NCBI GenBank assembly: GCA_945877815.1
Contig: CAMDWJ010000017.1
Span: 1-64,000, forward strand
Direction of reading: 5' to 3'
Source: Caenispirillum bisanense
Lineage (GTDB): Bacteria > Pseudomonadota > Alphaproteobacteria > Rhodospirillales > UBA2165
DNA: 64,000 bases
The notes under the pieces were generated by a model. The model saw only the letters and a list, made by a program, of their open reading frames with translations, did no database searches and was not told the origin of the DNA. Position numbers and translations under genes: made by a program. This document shows positions 18,380-31,024 of this stretch, piece after piece. Positions within the stretch are counted from its first letter, which is position 1; every line of letters begins with the position of its first letter.

Positions 18380-21319
18380 CTAATCTTGGGGGACGCGCTG
18401 GAGCGGAGTCATCAGATCGGCCGCCTTCCAGCTCAGCGCCTGCTCGACAATGAGTTCCTGTTCATGTTCGTGCACATGATGCGATCCGGTGGCCGGTGAG
18501 GCCGCCTCCGGGCGCCCCGCATAGATCGGTCGCGTCGATTTGCGCTTACCGGCAGCACCATCTTCGAGGATATATTCGATGCGGCGCATGACGAAGTTCC
18601 ACGGCCCCATATTGGCATGCTCTTCCTGGCACCACACCACTTCGGCATTCGGGTATTTCGACAATTCGCGCGCGATGCCGTCGCGGGGCCAGGGATAAAG
18701 CTGCTCGACGCGCACGATCGCGACATCGTCGATCTTGTGCTCGCGGCGATGTTCCAACAGATCGTAATAGACCTTGCCCGAACACAGCACGACGCGCTTC
18801 ACCTTGTCGGCGACGGCCAGCTTGTCGACCTCGCCCAGCACGCGGCGGAAGCGCGAGCCGGTGGACATGTCGGACAGTTTCGAGACCACCAATTTGTGGC
18901 GCAGGATCGATTTCGGCGACATAACGACCAAAGGCTTGCGGAAATTGCGACGCACCTGACGCCGCATCGCGTGGAAGAAATTCGCCGGCGTCGTGCAGTT
19001 GACGACCTGGATATTGTCCTGCGCACAGGCCTGTAAATAGCGTTCGAGACGCGCGGAGGAATGTTCTGGCCCTTGACCTTCCATTCCGTGCGGCAGCAGC
19101 ATCACCAAGCCCGACATGCGCAGCCACTTGGATTCGCCGGACGTGATGAACTGATCGATCATCGCCTGCGCGGTGTTGGCGAAATCGCCGAATTGGCCTT
19201 CCCATATGGTGAGCGTGTTGGGATCGGCGAGCGAATAGCCGTATTCGAAACCGAGCACGGCGAATTCGCTCAAAGGACTGTCCATCACCTCGAAGGCGGC
19301 CTGCTTGTTGGGCGCGATGTTGGAGAGCGGGTAGTAGCGCTGTTCGTTTTGTTGATCGATGAAGACGGCGTGGCGGTGCGAGAAGGTGCCGCGCCCCGAA
19401 TCCTGGCCCGACAGGCGGACCTGCGTACCCTCCATCAGCAATGTGCCATAGGCGAGCTGCTCGGCGGTCGCCCAATCGACGCCTTCGCCGGTTTCGAACA
19501 TCTTGGTGCGCGCGTTCAACTGACGCACCAGCTTGGAGTTCAGATTGAACCCCTCAGGCACGTTGCTGATCGCCTTGCCCACTTCCTTCAGAAGCGCCGT
19601 ATCGACAGCGGTTCCTTCATCGTGCCTTTCCTCGTCCTCGACGAGTTGCGAGATGCCGACCCAGCGGCCTTCGAGCCAGTCGGCCTTGTTCGGCTTGTAG
19701 TTGGGCGCGGCCTCAAACTGGCTTTCGAGATGGCTGCGGAAATCGGCGGAGATCTTGGCAGCCTCGTCGGCGCTCAGGGTCCCTTCGGCAATCAGCCTGT
19801 CGCGGTATATCTGCAACGTCGTCGGATGCTTGGCGATCGCCTTGTACATCAAGGGCTGAGTGAACATGGGCTCGTCGCCCTCGTTATGCCCGTGCCGCCG
19901 ATAGCAGAAAATGTCGATCACCACGTCGCGCTTGAACTTGTGCTTGAAGCCCATCGCCAGATGGGAGACGCGCATTACGGCTTCTGGATCGTCGCCGTTG
20001 ACGTGGAAGATCGGGCATTGAAGGCCCTTGGCGATATCCGTGCAATAGGGCGTCGACCGCGACGCAACCGGATTGGTGGTGAAACCGATCTGGTTGTTGA
20101 CGATGATATGGATGGTGCCGCCGGTCCGGTACCCGCGGAGCTGCGACAGATCGAGCGTTTCCGGCACGACGCCCTGGCCGGCGAAGGCCGCATCGCCGTG
20201 CATCAGAATAGCCAGCACCTGTTCGCGCGCTTCGTCGCCGCGGATGGCCTGCTTGGCGCGTACCTTGCCGAGCACCACCGGATTGACCGCTTCCAGGTGC
20301 GACGGGTTGGCGGTGAGCGAAAGATGCATCCGCTTGCCATCGAATTCACGATCCGCCGAGGCACCCAGATGGTATTTCACGTCGCCCGAGCCCTGCACTT
20401 CGTCGGGCTTCGACGAGGTGCCCTGGAATTCGGAAAAAATAGCGACATGCGGTTTGCCCATGGTGCGGGCGAGCACATTGAGACGTCCGCGATGCGGCAT
20501 GCCGATGACGGTTTCCTCATAGCCCATGCGGGCCGCTTCGAGCAGGACGGTCTCGAGACACGGGATCGTGCTTTCGCCTCCGTCGAGGCCGAAACGCTTG
20601 GTGCCGCTATGTTTGATGTTCAAGAAGGTCTCGAAGCCGTCAGCCTCGACCAGTTCCTTGTAGATGCGTTTCTTGGTGTCGGCCGCGAGCGTGGGCCGCC
20701 ACGATACATCCTCGAAATGCTCCTGGAGCCACTGGCGCTCGTCGATCTCCTGGATATGCATGTATTCGATGCCGATGGTCGTGCAATAGATATCGCGCAC
20801 GGTGGCGATGATGTCGCGGAGCGTATGTGTATCCTTGCCCGCGAGCTTGGTATCGAGATAGATCGGGGTATCCATGTCGGCATCGGTGAATCCGTAGAAT
20901 TTCGGATCGAGCTCCTTGAGATACCCCGTCTTCGACAGGCCGAGCGGATCGAAATTGGCTTCGAGATGTCCACGCACCCGGTAGCTGCGGATGAGAGTAC
21001 GCGCACGCACAGTCAGGGCGGCGGCGCGGATCGTCGCATCGGTGGGAACCGTAGCACCTTGCGGAAACGCGGTCGCGGGAGCCTCGGTGCGCTTGGGCGC
21101 GGCTTCACCGTTCGTGGTGCCGATGATTTTGGTGCGCGAACGCGCCCACGACGCGCCCTTCAGATCGGCCGCGACCGCGCCGTCGTCCTGCGCGAAATCC
21201 TGGAACGTCTGAACCCAGCTGGCGTCGACCGAAGTGGGATCGTCGAGAAAACGTTCATAAAGCTCGGCGATGAACGCACCGTTCGCGCCGTTAAAAAGTG
21301 AATCCAAAGAACTCGCCAT
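18380..21319 (-). CDS. sucA: 2-oxoglutarate dehydrogenase E1 component
   Basis: A 979-residue thiamine-diphosphate enzyme that decarboxylates 2-oxoglutarate in the TCA cycle. The start is ATG 21319 ([20 protein letters not shown]), with GGAAGGG at good distance; an ATG five codons upstream is less likely. Visible parts are the N-terminal binding segment for E2, [14 protein letters not shown], the ThDP region [16 protein letters not shown] with [10 protein letters not shown], and the transketolase-like C-terminal half ([35 protein letters not shown]). sucD lies upstream across a REP-like repeat and sucB follows. Confidence 0.96.
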   Translation of the reverse strand: MASSLDSLFNGANGAFIAELYERFLDDPTSVDASWVQTFQDFAQDDGAVAADLKGASWARSRTKIIGTTNGEAAPKRTEAPATAFPQGATVPTDATIRAAALTVRARTLIRSYRVRGHLEANFDPLGLSKTGYLKELDPKFYGFTDADMDTPIYLDTKLAGKDTHTLRDIIATVRDIYCTTIGIEYMHIQEIDERQWLQEHFEDVSWRPTLAADTKKRIYKELVEADGFETFLNIKHSGTKRFGLDGGESTIPCLETVLLEAARMGYEETVIGMPHRGRLNVLARTMGKPHVAIFSEFQGTSSKPDEVQGSGDVKYHLGASADREFDGKRMHLSLTANPSHLEAVNPVVLGKVRAKQAIRGDEAREQVLAILMHGDAAFAGQGVVPETLDLSQLRGYRTGGTIHIIVNNQIGFTTNPVASRSTPYCTDIAKGLQCPIFHVNGDDPEAVMRVSHLAMGFKHKFKRDVVIDIFCYRRHGHNEGDEPMFTQPLMYKAIAKHPTTLQIYRDRLIAEGTLSADEAAKISADFRSHLESQFEAAPNYKPNKADWLEGRWVGISQLVEDEERHDEGTAVDTALLKEVGKAISNVPEGFNLNSKLVRQLNARTKMFETGEGVDWATAEQLAYGTLLMEGTQVRLSGQDSGRGTFSHRHAVFIDQQNEQRYYPLSNIAPNKQAAFEVMDSPLSEFAVLGFEYGYSLADPNTLTIWEGQFGDFANTAQAMIDQFITSGESKWLRMSGLVMLLPHGMEGQGPEHSSARLERYLQACAQDNIQVVNCTTPANFFHAMRRQVRRNFRKPLVVMSPKSILRHKLVVSKLSDMSTGSRFRRVLGEVDKLAVADKVKRVVLCSGKVYYDLLEHRREHKIDDVAIVRVEQLYPWPRDGIARELSKYPNAEVVWCQEEHANMGPWNFVMRRIEYILEDGAAGKRKSTRPIYAGRPEAASPATGSHHVHEHEQELIVEQALSWKAADLMTPLQRVPQD

Positions 21320-21341
21320 AACGCACCCTTCCAATGGATGC

Positions 21342-21404
21342 CCTCATGCTGAGCCTGTCGAAGCATGAGGTGGAGCCCCGCCCTTCGACAAGCTCAGGGT
21401 GAGG
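21342..21404 (+). repeat. REP-like repeat, CCTCATGCTGAGCCTGTCGAAG type, copy 1
   Basis: CCTCATGCT and AGCATGAGG (21342-21370) form a 9-bp stem around GAGCCTGTCGA. It is followed by CCCTTCGACAAGCTCAGGG, an inverted version of the same core. Similar elements occur at 44467-44535 and 54207-54270. This copy fills the 89-base gap between sucD and sucA. Confidence 0.8.
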
Positions 21405-21408
21405 CAAA

Positions 21409-22284
21409 TTATTTCGTCATAACCTTTAGCATCGTTTCGCCGAGCGTCGCTGGCGAATCCGTAATGACGATTCCGGCCGAACGCATGGCTTCCATCTTGT
21501 CGCCGGCACCGCCCTTGCCGCCGGAAATGATGGCGCCCGCGTGACCCATGCGGCGGCCCGGAGGGGCCGTGACACCCGCGATGAAGCCAACCATCGGTTT
21601 TTTGATCTTCGAATCCTTGAGGAATTGAGCCGCGTCCTCTTCGGCACTGCCGCCGATCTCGCCGATCATGATGATACCCTGCGTCTCGTCGTCCTTCAAA
21701 AACAGATCGAGGACGTCGATGAAGTTGGTGCCGTTGACCGGATCGCCGCCGATGCCGACGCAGGTTGTTTGACCAAGCTTCGTCTTGGTCGTCTGGCCGA
21801 CCGCCTCATAGGTGAGCGTGCCCGAGCGCGACACGATGCCGATCTTGCCGCGCTGATGGATATGACCGGGCATGATGCCGATCTTGCATTCGCCGGGCGT
21901 GATGACGCCGGGGCAGTTCGGCCCGATGAGGCGGGTCTTCGAGCCGGTCAGCGCGCGCTTCACCCGCACCATATCGAGCACCGGGATGCCTTCGGTGATG
22001 CAGATGACGAGCGGGATTTCGCTGTCGATGGCTTCGAGGATCGCTTCGCCCGCGAACGGCGGCGGCACATAGATGACCGAGGCATTGGCGCCGGTCTTGG
22101 CGACGGCCTCGGCCACGGTGTCAAACACCGGCAGGTCGAGATGCTTCGAACCGCCTTTGCCGGGCGTGACGCCGCCCATCATTTTCGTGCCGTAGGCGAT
22201 CGCCTGTTCGGAATGGAAGGTACCCTGCGTGCCGGTGAAGCCCTGGCAAATGACCTTCGTGTTCTTGTCGACCATGATGGACAT
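21409..22284 (-). CDS. sucD: Succinyl-CoA ligase subunit alpha
   Basis: The 291-residue alpha subunit, which carries the phosphohistidine that links ATP or GTP formation to succinyl-CoA cleavage. The CoA-binding Rossmann part opens with [19 protein letters not shown]. The active His lies in [28 protein letters not shown] and [10 protein letters not shown] are family hallmarks. It starts on the base after the sucC stop, so the two subunits are translated together. Confidence 0.96.
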   Translation of the reverse strand: MSIMVDKNTKVICQGFTGTQGTFHSEQAIAYGTKMMGGVTPGKGGSKHLDLPVFDTVAEAVAKTGANASVIYVPPPFAGEAILEAIDSEIPLVICITEGIPVLDMVRVKRALTGSKTRLIGPNCPGVITPGECKIGIMPGHIHQRGKIGIVSRSGTLTYEAVGQTTKTKLGQTTCVGIGGDPVNGTNFIDVLDLFLKDDETQGIIMIGEIGGSAEEDAAQFLKDSKIKKPMVGFIAGVTAPPGRRMGHAGAIISGGKGGAGDKMEAMRSAGIVITDSPATLGETMLKVMTK

Positions 22285-23484
22285 TTACGCAGCCTCCTTC
22301 ACGGCTTTGACAATTTTGGCCGCGGCATCCGCGAGATCGTTGCCGGACACGATGGGCAGGCCGGATTTGGCGAGGATTTCCTTGCCAAGCTCGACGTTGG
22401 TGCCTTCGAGGCGCACGACCAACGGCACGTTGAGCGAGACTTCGCGGGCTGCCGCGACGACGCCCTCGGCGATGATGTCGCAGCGCATGATGCCGCCGAA
22501 GATATTGACGAGAATGCCTTCGACGTTCTTGTCGGACAGGATCAGCTTGAAGGCGGTGGTCACGCGTTCCTTGGTGGCGCTACCGCCGACATCGAGGAAG
22601 TTGGCAGGCTCGCCGCCGTAGAGTTTGATGATGTCCATGGTCGCCATAGCGAGGCCCGCGCCGTTGACCATGCAGCCGATCGAGCCGTCAAGCTTGATGT
22701 AGTTAAGCTCGTGGCGGCCGGCTTCGAGTTCGATAGGGTCCTGCTCGTCCTCATCGCGCATCTCGGCCACGTCCTTGTGGCGATAGAGCGCGTTGTCGTC
22801 GAAGTTCATCTTGGCGTCGAGGCAGACGACCTCGCCCGCCTTGGTCACGACCATCGGGTTGACTTCGACCAGGCTCGCATCCAGATCGACGAAGGCCTTG
22901 TACATGGACATGAGGAACGAGACCGCCGATTTCACCTGATCGCCCTTGAGCCCGAGCCCATAGGCGATTTCACGTGCATGGAAGCCCTGCATGCCCATCA
23001 CGGGGTCGATGTCGATGGTTTGAATTTTTTCGGGCGTATGGGCCGCGACTTCTTCGATATCCATGCCGCCTTCGGACGACGAGATAATAGTCACGCGCGA
23101 GGTCGTACGGTCGATCAGGATCGAAAGGTACAATTCGCGCGCGATGTCACAGCCGTCCTCGATATAGACCCGCTTGACCACTTTGCCGACCGGGCCGGTC
23201 TGATGGGTGACCAGGGTGGCGCCCAGCATCTGGCTCGCATTTTCCTTCGCGTCCTCGACGGATTTGACGACGCGTACGCCGCCCTTGCCGCCGGCTGAAG
23301 TCTCCTTGAACTTGCCCTTTCCGCGGCCGCCCGCGTGGATTTGCGATTTGACCACCCAGACCGGGCCGCCCAAATCCTTCGCCACCGCTTCGGCCTCGGC
23401 CGCCGTATAGGCCACCCCGCCCTTGAGCACCTTCACGCCGTAGCGCGAAAGAAGCTGTTTCGCCTGGTATTCATGAATGTTCAT
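22285..23484 (-). CDS. sucC: Succinyl-CoA ligase subunit beta
   Basis: The 399-residue ATP-grasp subunit of succinyl-CoA ligase. [19 protein letters not shown] begins the ATP-grasp domain; [15 protein letters not shown] is the nucleotide loop, and [20 protein letters not shown] contains metal and nucleotide contacts. [12 protein letters not shown] (about residue 295) marks the ligase domain that meets SucD. It follows mdh after 60 bases and is contiguous with sucD. Confidence 0.96.
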   Translation of the reverse strand: MNIHEYQAKQLLSRYGVKVLKGGVAYTAAEAEAVAKDLGGPVWVVKSQIHAGGRGKGKFKETSAGGKGGVRVVKSVEDAKENASQMLGATLVTHQTGPVGKVVKRVYIEDGCDIARELYLSILIDRTTSRVTIISSSEGGMDIEEVAAHTPEKIQTIDIDPVMGMQGFHAREIAYGLGLKGDQVKSAVSFLMSMYKAFVDLDASLVEVNPMVVTKAGEVVCLDAKMNFDDNALYRHKDVAEMRDEDEQDPIELEAGRHELNYIKLDGSIGCMVNGAGLAMATMDIIKLYGGEPANFLDVGGSATKERVTTAFKLILSDKNVEGILVNIFGGIMRCDIIAEGVVAAAREVSLNVPLVVRLEGTNVELGKEILAKSGLPIVSGNDLADAAAKIVKAVKEAA

Positions 23485-23544
23485 GGAGCTTCCTGCCTAT
23501 GGCTTGCTGAGGGGCCAGGTCCGGCGAACCGTACCCGCGCCGCA

Positions 23545-24576
<1,032 letters not shown>

Positions 24577-24673
24577 CTAAAAGCCGCCTTGTGGGTAGCG
24601 CAAAACGCACCCCCGCACAAGTCCGGGCGGGCCGTTTGAAGGGGCTAAAGGGCCGAGATTATTGGGGAAATCG

Positions 24674-25795
24674 TTACGAAGATGTGGCGTGCGGCAGCTT
24701 TAGATACTCCGCCGACTGCATCTCCATGAGGCGCGAGACGAGCCGCTCGAACTCGAATGCCCCCTCGCCGTCCGGATACAGCGCGCGGGCGGGAACCTCG
24801 GCCGAACAGATCAGCTTCACCTTGGCCTCGTAGAGCGCGTCGATCAGGGTGACAAAGCGCCGCGCCTCGGTCGCCTTGTCCGGCCCCATGCGGGGGATTT
24901 TGTCCAGGATCACCGTATGGAAGCGCTCGGCGATGGCGAGGTAATCGGCGGGGCCCAGCGGGCGGTCGCACAATTCGTCGAAGGTCGCGCGCGCCACCCC
25001 GCCGGCCGCCGCGATCTCAAGGATGCGGCCCTTGACCTCGATGCGTTCGATCGCTGGGGCCGCGTTGTTCGCCAGCAGATCGAACACCGTATCCAGGATG
25101 CGCGCGGCGGCGGAATCGGCCAGGCTGTAATAGACGGGCATGCCCAGCATGCGCTCGAGCCGATAATCCACCTCGCTCGCCAATTGATAGACATCGAGCT
25201 TGCTCTCGATCAGCTTGATGAACGGAACGAAGCGGTCGCGCTGCAAACCGTCCTTGTAGAGATCCTTCGGTGGCCGGTTGGATGTCGCGACCACGACAAC
25301 GCCGCGGGCGAACAGGGCCTCGAACAGCCGGCCTAGGATCATCGCATCGACGATATTGGTCACCTGCAATTCGTCGAAGCACAGGAGCCAGGCGTCCTCG
25401 GCCAGCGCGTCGGCGACATGCGGAATCGGATCGCCCTCGTCCGCGCGTTTGGTCTTGCGGAATTGGTTGAAACGTTCGTGCACGTCCTGGAGGAAGGCAT
25501 GGAAATGCGCGCGGCGTTTCTTGGGCGTGGGCGCGGTCGCGAAGAACACATCCATCAGCATGGATTTGCCGGCGCCGACGCCGCCGTAAATATAGAGGCC
25601 CTGGGGCGGTTCGGCGCGCCGGCGCGAAAGCCCGAAACGCTCCTTCCATCCGGCTGCCCCGGATTCCCGCGAATAATGATCCAGCGCGCGATGCAGGCTT
25701 TGCAGCTTCTCGGCCAGCAGCTCCTGCGCGGGATCGGGCTTCAGGAGCCGGCGCGCGACACGGTCGCGATAGGCGAAGAGGGGCCCCTCGGTCAT
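24674..25795 (-). CDS. zapE: Cell division ATPase ZapE / AFG1-like
   Basis: A 373-residue AFG1-type AAA ATPase. Walker A is GGVGAGKS (71-78), Walker B is LLCFDELQV, and [20 protein letters not shown] is a family hallmark. In E. coli ZapE associates with the division ring; the mitochondrial relative acts in respiratory-complex quality control. Its place between sdh and mdh genes is common in alphaproteobacteria and suits the second role, but that is inference. Its start overlaps the stop of the PaiB-like gene by four bases. Confidence 0.9.
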   Translation of the reverse strand: MTEGPLFAYRDRVARRLLKPDPAQELLAEKLQSLHRALDHYSRESGAAGWKERFGLSRRRAEPPQGLYIYGGVGAGKSMLMDVFFATAPTPKKRRAHFHAFLQDVHERFNQFRKTKRADEGDPIPHVADALAEDAWLLCFDELQVTNIVDAMILGRLFEALFARGVVVVATSNRPPKDLYKDGLQRDRFVPFIKLIESKLDVYQLASEVDYRLERMLGMPVYYSLADSAAARILDTVFDLLANNAAPAIERIEVKGRILEIAAAGGVARATFDELCDRPLGPADYLAIAERFHTVILDKIPRMGPDKATEARRFVTLIDALYEAKVKLICSAEVPARALYPDGEGAFEFERLVSRLMEMQSAEYLKLPHATSS

Positions 25796-26412
25796 GCCAC
25801 CTCTTTGCGCGGTTCCATCGCGTCGGCAAGCGCCGTTTCGCCCTCGGCGCGCAAGGCCGCGACAATGCGGGTCATGTCCCCCTTCGGGCGATTTTGCGAC
25901 AGCTTCGTCTTGCCTTCGATGCGCGCAATCGGAATTTCGAATGCGATCACGCCTCGCAACATCCCATCGATGAAATCCTTGGGCTGATCTTCGATACGCC
26001 AGGGCCGGTCGCGCCCGGCTTCATAGATGGAAGCAAGCTGGCCCAGATGGGCACGAGTCTCGGCGGGATCGTCGCGCAGCACCGGCACGCCATAGGCGTG
26101 GACCGCGATATAGTTCCAGGTCGGCACCGCCGGACCCTTCTCGTACCAGGTGGGCGAGATATAACCGTGCGGGCCGGAAAAGACGACAAGCGCCTCCGTG
26201 ACACCGTCGAAGCCTTTCCAATGGGAATTGGCGCGCGCCATATGCGCCAGCAAGGTTCCTCTCGGACCGCGGTCGGGATCGATCAGGAACGGCAGATGCG
26301 TCGCCATGAGATGTCCGTCGAGCGGACTGGTCACAACGCCGAAGGCATTGTGGCGAATGATATCGTGCAGATGCCTAAGATCGCCTTCGGAAAAATGCGA
26401 TGGAACGTACAT
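25792..26412 (-). CDS. PaiB-family FMN-binding protein
   Basis: A 206-residue protein of the PaiB family (negative transcriptional regulator by name, split-barrel flavin-binding fold). It starts [20 protein letters not shown] and carries the typical [46 protein letters not shown] and a C-terminal [10 protein letters not shown]. In Bacillus PaiB affects sporulation and protease genes; in proteobacteria the role is largely unknown. It overlaps zapE by four bases, so they are translationally coupled. Confidence 0.88.
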   Translation of the reverse strand: MYVPSHFSEGDLRHLHDIIRHNAFGVVTSPLDGHLMATHLPFLIDPDRGPRGTLLAHMARANSHWKGFDGVTEALVVFSGPHGYISPTWYEKGPAVPTWNYIAVHAYGVPVLRDDPAETRAHLGQLASIYEAGRDRPWRIEDQPKDFIDGMLRGVIAFEIPIARIEGKTKLSQNRPKGDMTRIVAALRAEGETALADAMEPRKEVA

Positions 26413-26471
26413 GGCCTAGCCCCCAATTCAGCGGGGGCGAGTGTCGCTTTTTTTGCGGAAGGGTGAAAGAG

Positions 26472-27284
26472 CTACCAGCTGGCGCCGTTGCGCGTATCGT
26501 CCGAGGCGCGGCGGCCGCGCTTGCGCTTGCGGCGGTCTTCGCCCTTGACGATCTTGCGCTCCTTTTGGCGACGTTGCGGTCCGCGCTGAATGCGCATGGC
26601 TGCGGGGCGTTCGGCGGCCTCGATCGCGATCATCAACACCTTTTCTTGGTCGCGGTCGTGCGACGCAGCAACGATATGCGCTTCGGTCAGAACCTTGCCG
26701 TGGATCTCGCGCCATTGAGACAGGGCATCGAATGCCGCCTTGCGGTCGATGCGCCCGGTCTTTTCGTTCATCGCCTTGTCGGCATCGAGCGGCACGATCG
26801 CCTGCGGCACCAGATCGGGATTGAAGGCATCGCGCAGATACTGCGTGCCGATCTCGTTGATGATCTTGATGGCCTCGTTCATCGCCTCGGCATTCGGCAG
26901 ATCGAGCCGGAAGAAGAAAAATTCGAGACCGTCGAATTCATAGGCTCCGGCCGGACCGACAGAGCGCGACAATTGATTTTCGCAAAACCGAGTGAAGGTG
27001 TCAGCGGAGCGCTCCCCGGGCTTGGCCCTGATCGCCCGGAAGAAAGGACGCAAGTCGAACGCGAAAATCTTCGCCCCGCCGCCCGCGATTGATGTGCGTT
27101 CCTCGCTTATGTCGGCTTCGGCATAGACGTGGCTGGTCGCGACGACGCGTTCGGGATCGATGGTATCGTCGATATAGATGGTTCCGCTGTCGAGATCGAT
27201 GGACTCGTCGACCTCAAACCCACCCAGCGCATCAGCCGACCCCGGCTTGCGCTTGGTTGTTTTGCCAAGGAGCCTACTTAACAT
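26472..27284 (-). CDS. Conserved hypothetical protein with basic C-terminal tail
   Basis: A 270-residue protein of unknown function. The N-terminus is charged (MLSRLLGKTTKRKPGS), then an acidic stretch (FEVDESIDLDSGTIYIDDTI). The middle part, residues about 75-200, looks folded (FAFDLRPFFRAIR, YEFDGLEFFFFRLDL, EIGTQYLRDAFNPDLVPQAI). The last 50 residues are very rich in Arg and Lys (RGPQRRQKERKIVKGEDRRK), which suggests nucleic acid or membrane contact. No signal peptide or membrane helix is seen. It lies between sdhB and the PaiB gene on the same strand. Confidence 0.7.
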   Translation of the reverse strand: MLSRLLGKTTKRKPGSADALGGFEVDESIDLDSGTIYIDDTIDPERVVATSHVYAEADISEERTSIAGGGAKIFAFDLRPFFRAIRAKPGERSADTFTRFCENQLSRSVGPAGAYEFDGLEFFFFRLDLPNAEAMNEAIKIINEIGTQYLRDAFNPDLVPQAIVPLDADKAMNEKTGRIDRKAAFDALSQWREIHGKVLTEAHIVAASHDRDQEKVLMIAIEAAERPAAMRIQRGPQRRQKERKIVKGEDRRKRKRGRRASDDTRNGASW

Positions 27285-27403
27285 TCCAAGTCCCTCACAC
27301 GCCCGGCCGATGTCGTTGCATCGGTTGGGAGGAAATCTAAGCGGAGTCCGGCGCGCGCAAAATACGTAGCTTCAACAGTCGGACTACGGGAATTGGAACG
27401 TTC

Positions 27404-28180
27404 TCAGCGCCGCTCGAGCATCAATTTCTTGGTCTCGGCGATCGCCTTGGCCGGATTCAGCGACTTCGGACAGGTATTGGTGCAGTTCATGATCGTGTGG
27501 CACCGATACAATCGGAACGGATCTTCGAGATTGTCGAGCCGATCGCCGGTCTTCTCATCGCGGGAATCCGCGATCCAGCGATAGGCTTGCAGCAGAACAG
27601 CAGGACCGAGATAACGATCGGAATTCCACCAATAGGACGGGCAGCTGGTCGTGCAGCAGAAGCACAGAATGCATTCCCACAATCCATCGAGCTTGGCGCG
27701 CTCTTCGGGGCTTTGCAGACGCTCTTTGTCCGGCGCCGGCGTATCTGTCTTCAACCACGGCTCGACCGAAGCATATTGCGCATAGGCCTTGGAGAGATCG
27801 GGCACCAGATCCTTCACCACATCCATGTGCGGCAAGGGATAGACCTTCACGTCGCCTTTGATGTCGCCCATATCCTTGGTGCAGGCCAAGGTATTGGTGC
27901 CGTCGATGTTCATCGCGCAAGACCCGCACACGCCCTCGCGACACGAACGGCGGAAGGTCAGCGTCGGGTCCATATCGTTTTTGATCTTGATCAGCCCGTC
28001 CAGAACCATCGGGCCGCACGTATCCATATCGACTTCGTAGGTATCGATGCTCGGATTCTGGCCGTCGTCCGGGCTCCAGCGATAGACCTGGTACTTGCGG
28101 ATGTTCTTGGCGCCCGCCGGGGCCTTGTGGGTCTTGCCCTGCTTGACCTTGGAATTGCGCGGTAGCGAAAGTTCGACCAT
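27404..28180 (-). CDS. sdhB: Succinate dehydrogenase iron-sulfur subunit
   Basis: The 258-residue electron-transfer subunit of respiratory complex II. The 2Fe-2S motif is [21 protein letters not shown]. The 4Fe-4S ligands are in [11 protein letters not shown], and the 3Fe-4S and remaining ligands in [17 protein letters not shown]. It passes electrons from SdhA flavin to quinone at the SdhCD membrane anchor. It follows sdhA after 12 bases. Confidence 0.96.
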   Translation of the reverse strand: MVELSLPRNSKVKQGKTHKAPAGAKNIRKYQVYRWSPDDGQNPSIDTYEVDMDTCGPMVLDGLIKIKNDMDPTLTFRRSCREGVCGSCAMNIDGTNTLACTKDMGDIKGDVKVYPLPHMDVVKDLVPDLSKAYAQYASVEPWLKTDTPAPDKERLQSPEERAKLDGLWECILCFCCTTSCPSYWWNSDRYLGPAVLLQAYRWIADSRDEKTGDRLDNLEDPFRLYRCHTIMNCTNTCPKSLNPAKAIAETKKLMLERR

Positions 28181-28192
28181 GCGAGGGGCCCC

Positions 28193-29983
28193 TTAATAAA
28201 CGCGCTTTTGCGGCGCGATATATTTCACATCTTCGGAGAGCGTATAGGTATGCACCGGCCGATAGCCGAGGCGAACCTTCGAACCCGGTTCGATCCAAGC
28301 GAGCGAGTGCTTCATCCATTCCTTATCGTCGCGCTCGGGGAAATCCTCGCGCGCATGGGCGCCGCGCGATTCCTGACGGGCCTCGGCGGAATAAAGCGTA
28401 GTGAGCGAACTGGCGATGAGATTTTCAAGCTCCAGCGTTTCGACCAGATCGGAATTCCAAATCAGCGAGCGGTCGGCGACCTTCACCGAAGCGAAGCGCT
28501 TGGCAATTTCATCGATCTTCTGACAGCCTTCGGACAGAACCTCCTGGGTGCGGAACACGGCCGCGTTGTTCTGCATGAGACGTTGCATGTCGCCGCGTAT
28601 TTTCGCAGTCGTTTCCGAGCCGTTGGCGTTGCGCAAAGCATCGAGACGCGCGATGGCTGCTTCGCCGGTCGAGGATTTCGGCTCTTTCACCTTGGCGCCG
28701 GGTTTGATCAGCTGAGCGGCGCGCAGCGCGGCCGCGCGGCCGAAGACGACGATATCGAGCAGCGAATTGGTACCGAGGCGGTTGGCACCGTGGACCGAGA
28801 CGCAGGCTGCCTCGCCGATGGCCATCAAGCCTGGGCAGACGGCCTCCGAATCGGTCGCGGTCGGACGCAAAACCTCGCCGTGATAGTTGGTCGGAATGCC
28901 GCCCATATTATAATGCACGGTCGGCAGAATCGGGATCGGCTCCTTGGTCGCATCGACGCCGGCGAAGATGCGCGCCGTTTCGGTGATGCCGGGCAGCCGC
29001 TGGTTCAGCACCTCGGCGCCGAGATGCTCGAGATGCAGATAGATGAAATCCTTGTTCGGGCCGCAGCCGCGCCCTTCGCGAATCTCGACGGTCATCGAGC
29101 GGCTGACGACGTCGCGCGATGCCAAATCTTTCGCAGTCGGCGCGTAACGTTCCATGAAGGCATCGCCTTCGGAATTGGTCACATACCCGCCTTCGCCGCG
29201 CGCCCCTTCGGTGATCAAGCAACCGGCGCCATAGATGCCAGTGGGATGGAATTGCACGAATTCCATGTCCTGAACCGGAAGCCCGGCGCGCGCCACCATG
29301 CCGTTGCCGTCGCCGGTGCAGGTATGCGCCGAGGTGCAGGAGAAATAGCTGCGCCCGTAACCGCCGGTCGCCAGCACGGTCATGCTGGCCAGGAAGCGGT
29401 GCATAGTGCCGTCGGCCAGGTTCCAGGCCATGACGCCACGGCACGAGCCGTCGTCGTCCATGATCAGGTCGATGGCGATGAATTCGACGAAGAATTCCGC
29501 ATTGTGCTTCAGCGACTGCTGATAGAGCGTATGCAGGATGGCATGGCCGGTACGGTCGGCTGCGGCGCAGGCACGTTCGACCGGCGCCTTGCCGTAATCG
29601 CGCATGTGGCCGCCGAACGGACGCTGATAGATCTTGCCTTCATCGGTGCGCGAGAAGGGCACGCCGAAATGCTCAAGCTCGTAGACGGCCGGAACAGCCT
29701 CGCGGCACATATATTCGATGGCATCCTGGTCGCCCAGCCAATCGGCGCCCTTGACGGTGTCGTACATATGCCACTGCCAGCTGTCTTCCTGCATATTGCC
29801 GAGCGCTGCACCGATGCCGCCTTGGGCCGCGACCGTATGGCTACGGGTCGGGAAGACCTTGGTGATGCAGGCGGTGCGCAGACCGGCGGCACCCATGCCG
29901 AGCGTCGCGCGCAGGCCGGCACCTCCCGCACCCACCACAATCACATCGTGAACGTGGTCGACGATTTTATACGAAGTGGGCAT
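28193..29983 (-). CDS. sdhA: Succinate dehydrogenase flavoprotein subunit
   Basis: The 596-residue FAD subunit that oxidises succinate to fumarate. The start is ATG 29983 ([20 protein letters not shown]); a longer frame would run through sdhD. FAD binding is at [14 protein letters not shown], and the covalent flavin His is in [16 protein letters not shown]. Substrate and active-site parts are [20 protein letters not shown] and the [14 protein letters not shown] segment. The C-terminal Cys/Lys domain is complete, and the length is normal for the family. Confidence 0.96.
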   Translation of the reverse strand: MPTSYKIVDHVHDVIVVGAGGAGLRATLGMGAAGLRTACITKVFPTRSHTVAAQGGIGAALGNMQEDSWQWHMYDTVKGADWLGDQDAIEYMCREAVPAVYELEHFGVPFSRTDEGKIYQRPFGGHMRDYGKAPVERACAAADRTGHAILHTLYQQSLKHNAEFFVEFIAIDLIMDDDGSCRGVMAWNLADGTMHRFLASMTVLATGGYGRSYFSCTSAHTCTGDGNGMVARAGLPVQDMEFVQFHPTGIYGAGCLITEGARGEGGYVTNSEGDAFMERYAPTAKDLASRDVVSRSMTVEIREGRGCGPNKDFIYLHLEHLGAEVLNQRLPGITETARIFAGVDATKEPIPILPTVHYNMGGIPTNYHGEVLRPTATDSEAVCPGLMAIGEAACVSVHGANRLGTNSLLDIVVFGRAAALRAAQLIKPGAKVKEPKSSTGEAAIARLDALRNANGSETTAKIRGDMQRLMQNNAAVFRTQEVLSEGCQKIDEIAKRFASVKVADRSLIWNSDLVETLELENLIASSLTTLYSAEARQESRGAHAREDFPERDDKEWMKHSLAWIEPGSKVRLGYRPVHTYTLSEDVKYIAPQKRVY

Positions 29984-29990
29984 GGGACGT

Positions 29991-30371
29991 TCAGCCTCCG
30001 AAGGCGACCTTGACGAGTGCGACCAGCGAAAACGCGGCCAGGAAAATACAGGCGAAAATATTGAGCACGAGCAGAACGGTCTTCGCTCTCTCGGCGTGAA
30101 TGTAATCCTCGATGACGACCTGAAGCCCAAGCTGCAGATGATAAAACATCGTGGTAACAAGCAATGCCATCAGCAGGAAGTTGGCGCCGGTCGCGAGCCA
30201 GACCTTGAAGGCCGCGTGGGAGACCCCCGCCAGATTGATTGCCTGTGTGACGAACCAGATGCCGAGCGGAACCAGGGCCACGGCCGTCAGGCGCTGAACC
30301 CACCAATGGCGCACCCCGTCCTTGGCCGAACCGAGACCGCGGACGCGGGCGAGATCGCTGCGAAGATCCAT
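29991..30371 (-). CDS. sdhD: Succinate dehydrogenase membrane anchor subunit
   Basis: A 126-residue small membrane protein. The start is ATG 30371 ([20 protein letters not shown]). A longer in-frame reading overlaps sdhC and looks spurious. [20 protein letters not shown] is typical of SdhD. Three hydrophobic helices are seen (about residues 25-46, 56-77 and 96-120), and the heme/quinone region [15 protein letters not shown] lies before the third. It lies 11 bases after sdhC and seven before sdhA. Confidence 0.92.
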   Translation of the reverse strand: MDLRSDLARVRGLGSAKDGVRHWWVQRLTAVALVPLGIWFVTQAINLAGVSHAAFKVWLATGANFLLMALLVTTMFYHLQLGLQVVIEDYIHAERAKTVLLVLNIFACIFLAAFSLVALVKVAFGG

Positions 30372-30382
30372 GTGCCTTCCCC

Positions 30383-30763
30383 TCAAGCCAGCGCGATCGC
30401 CCAGGTCAGTGCCGTCAGCACGACCGAGGCGACGATCACGGTCCAACCGGTGGCATACATCTTGGGGATATCGAAGCCCCAACCTGTATCCCAGGCGAGA
30501 TGGCGAATGCCGTTACACAGATGGAAAAAGAACGCGAAGGTCCAGCCCAGCAGCAGCAGCAAACCGAAGGGTGAGGCGAGCAGGCTCTGCGCGGTGGCGA
30601 AGCTGTCCGGCCCGTAGGAAGCCGCCGACAGCCAATAAGCCAAAACCAGCGCACCCACGCTGAGTGCGATCCCGGTGATGCGATGGGCGATCGAAAGGAC
30701 CATCGTGATCTGCCACCGATACACCCCGAGGTGCGGCGAGAGTGGACGGTTACCCGTGGACAT
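30383..30763 (-). CDS. sdhC: Succinate dehydrogenase cytochrome b556 subunit
   Basis: A 126-residue membrane subunit that binds heme b with SdhD. The family start RPLSPHLGVYRWQITMVLSI is present, with SIAHRITG (His and Arg near the quinone site). The heme-ligand helix contains FHLCNGIRHLAWDTG. Three membrane helices are seen. It is the first gene of sdhCDAB, so the operon promoter should lie in the long intergenic gap just upstream. Confidence 0.93.
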   Translation of the reverse strand: MSTGNRPLSPHLGVYRWQITMVLSIAHRITGIALSVGALVLAYWLSAASYGPDSFATAQSLLASPFGLLLLLGWTFAFFFHLCNGIRHLAWDTGWGFDIPKMYATGWTVIVASVVLTALTWAIALA

Positions 30764-30926
30764 GTTGGCAGCCCCGTCTTGAAATCTTCCGGCGCGGGAA
30801 ACCGCACCCCCTGTATGTCGTCGGGTTTAGACGCTCGCCGGAATCGTGTCAACGGAGCCAGACCACGATCAGCTATGCGATGGCCACACGGCAAACCCTT
30901 GCAAACAAAGGCGCTCACAAATTGCC

Positions 30927-31020
30927 TGTGCATAGTCCTGTGGATAAAGTGTTATTTGATTGTGCAAATAAAAGATTTTTATACACAGAATTTTTCCAAT
31001 ATTCGCGATATTTATATTGA
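30927..31020 (+). other. AT-rich element with DnaA-box cluster (origin-like)
   Basis: Within about 60 bases there are two consensus DnaA boxes: TGTGGATAA at 30939-30947 (TTATCCACA on the minus strand) and TTATACACA at 30979-30987. Two poorer relatives are TGTGCATAG (30927) and TGTGCAAAT (30961). From 30949 to 31020 only about a quarter of the bases are G or C, against about 60 percent in the genes around it. Boxes next to an easily melted stretch are what an origin or a DnaA-controlled promoter needs. The usual alphaproteobacterial origin neighbours are not here, so the function is open. Confidence 0.5.
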
Positions 31021-31024
31021 AGCA

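Noticed and set aside
19061..21301. 746-codon plus-strand frame opposite sucA
   Set aside because: Antisense to a complete oxoglutarate dehydrogenase E1; such long shadows are expected in GC-rich genes.
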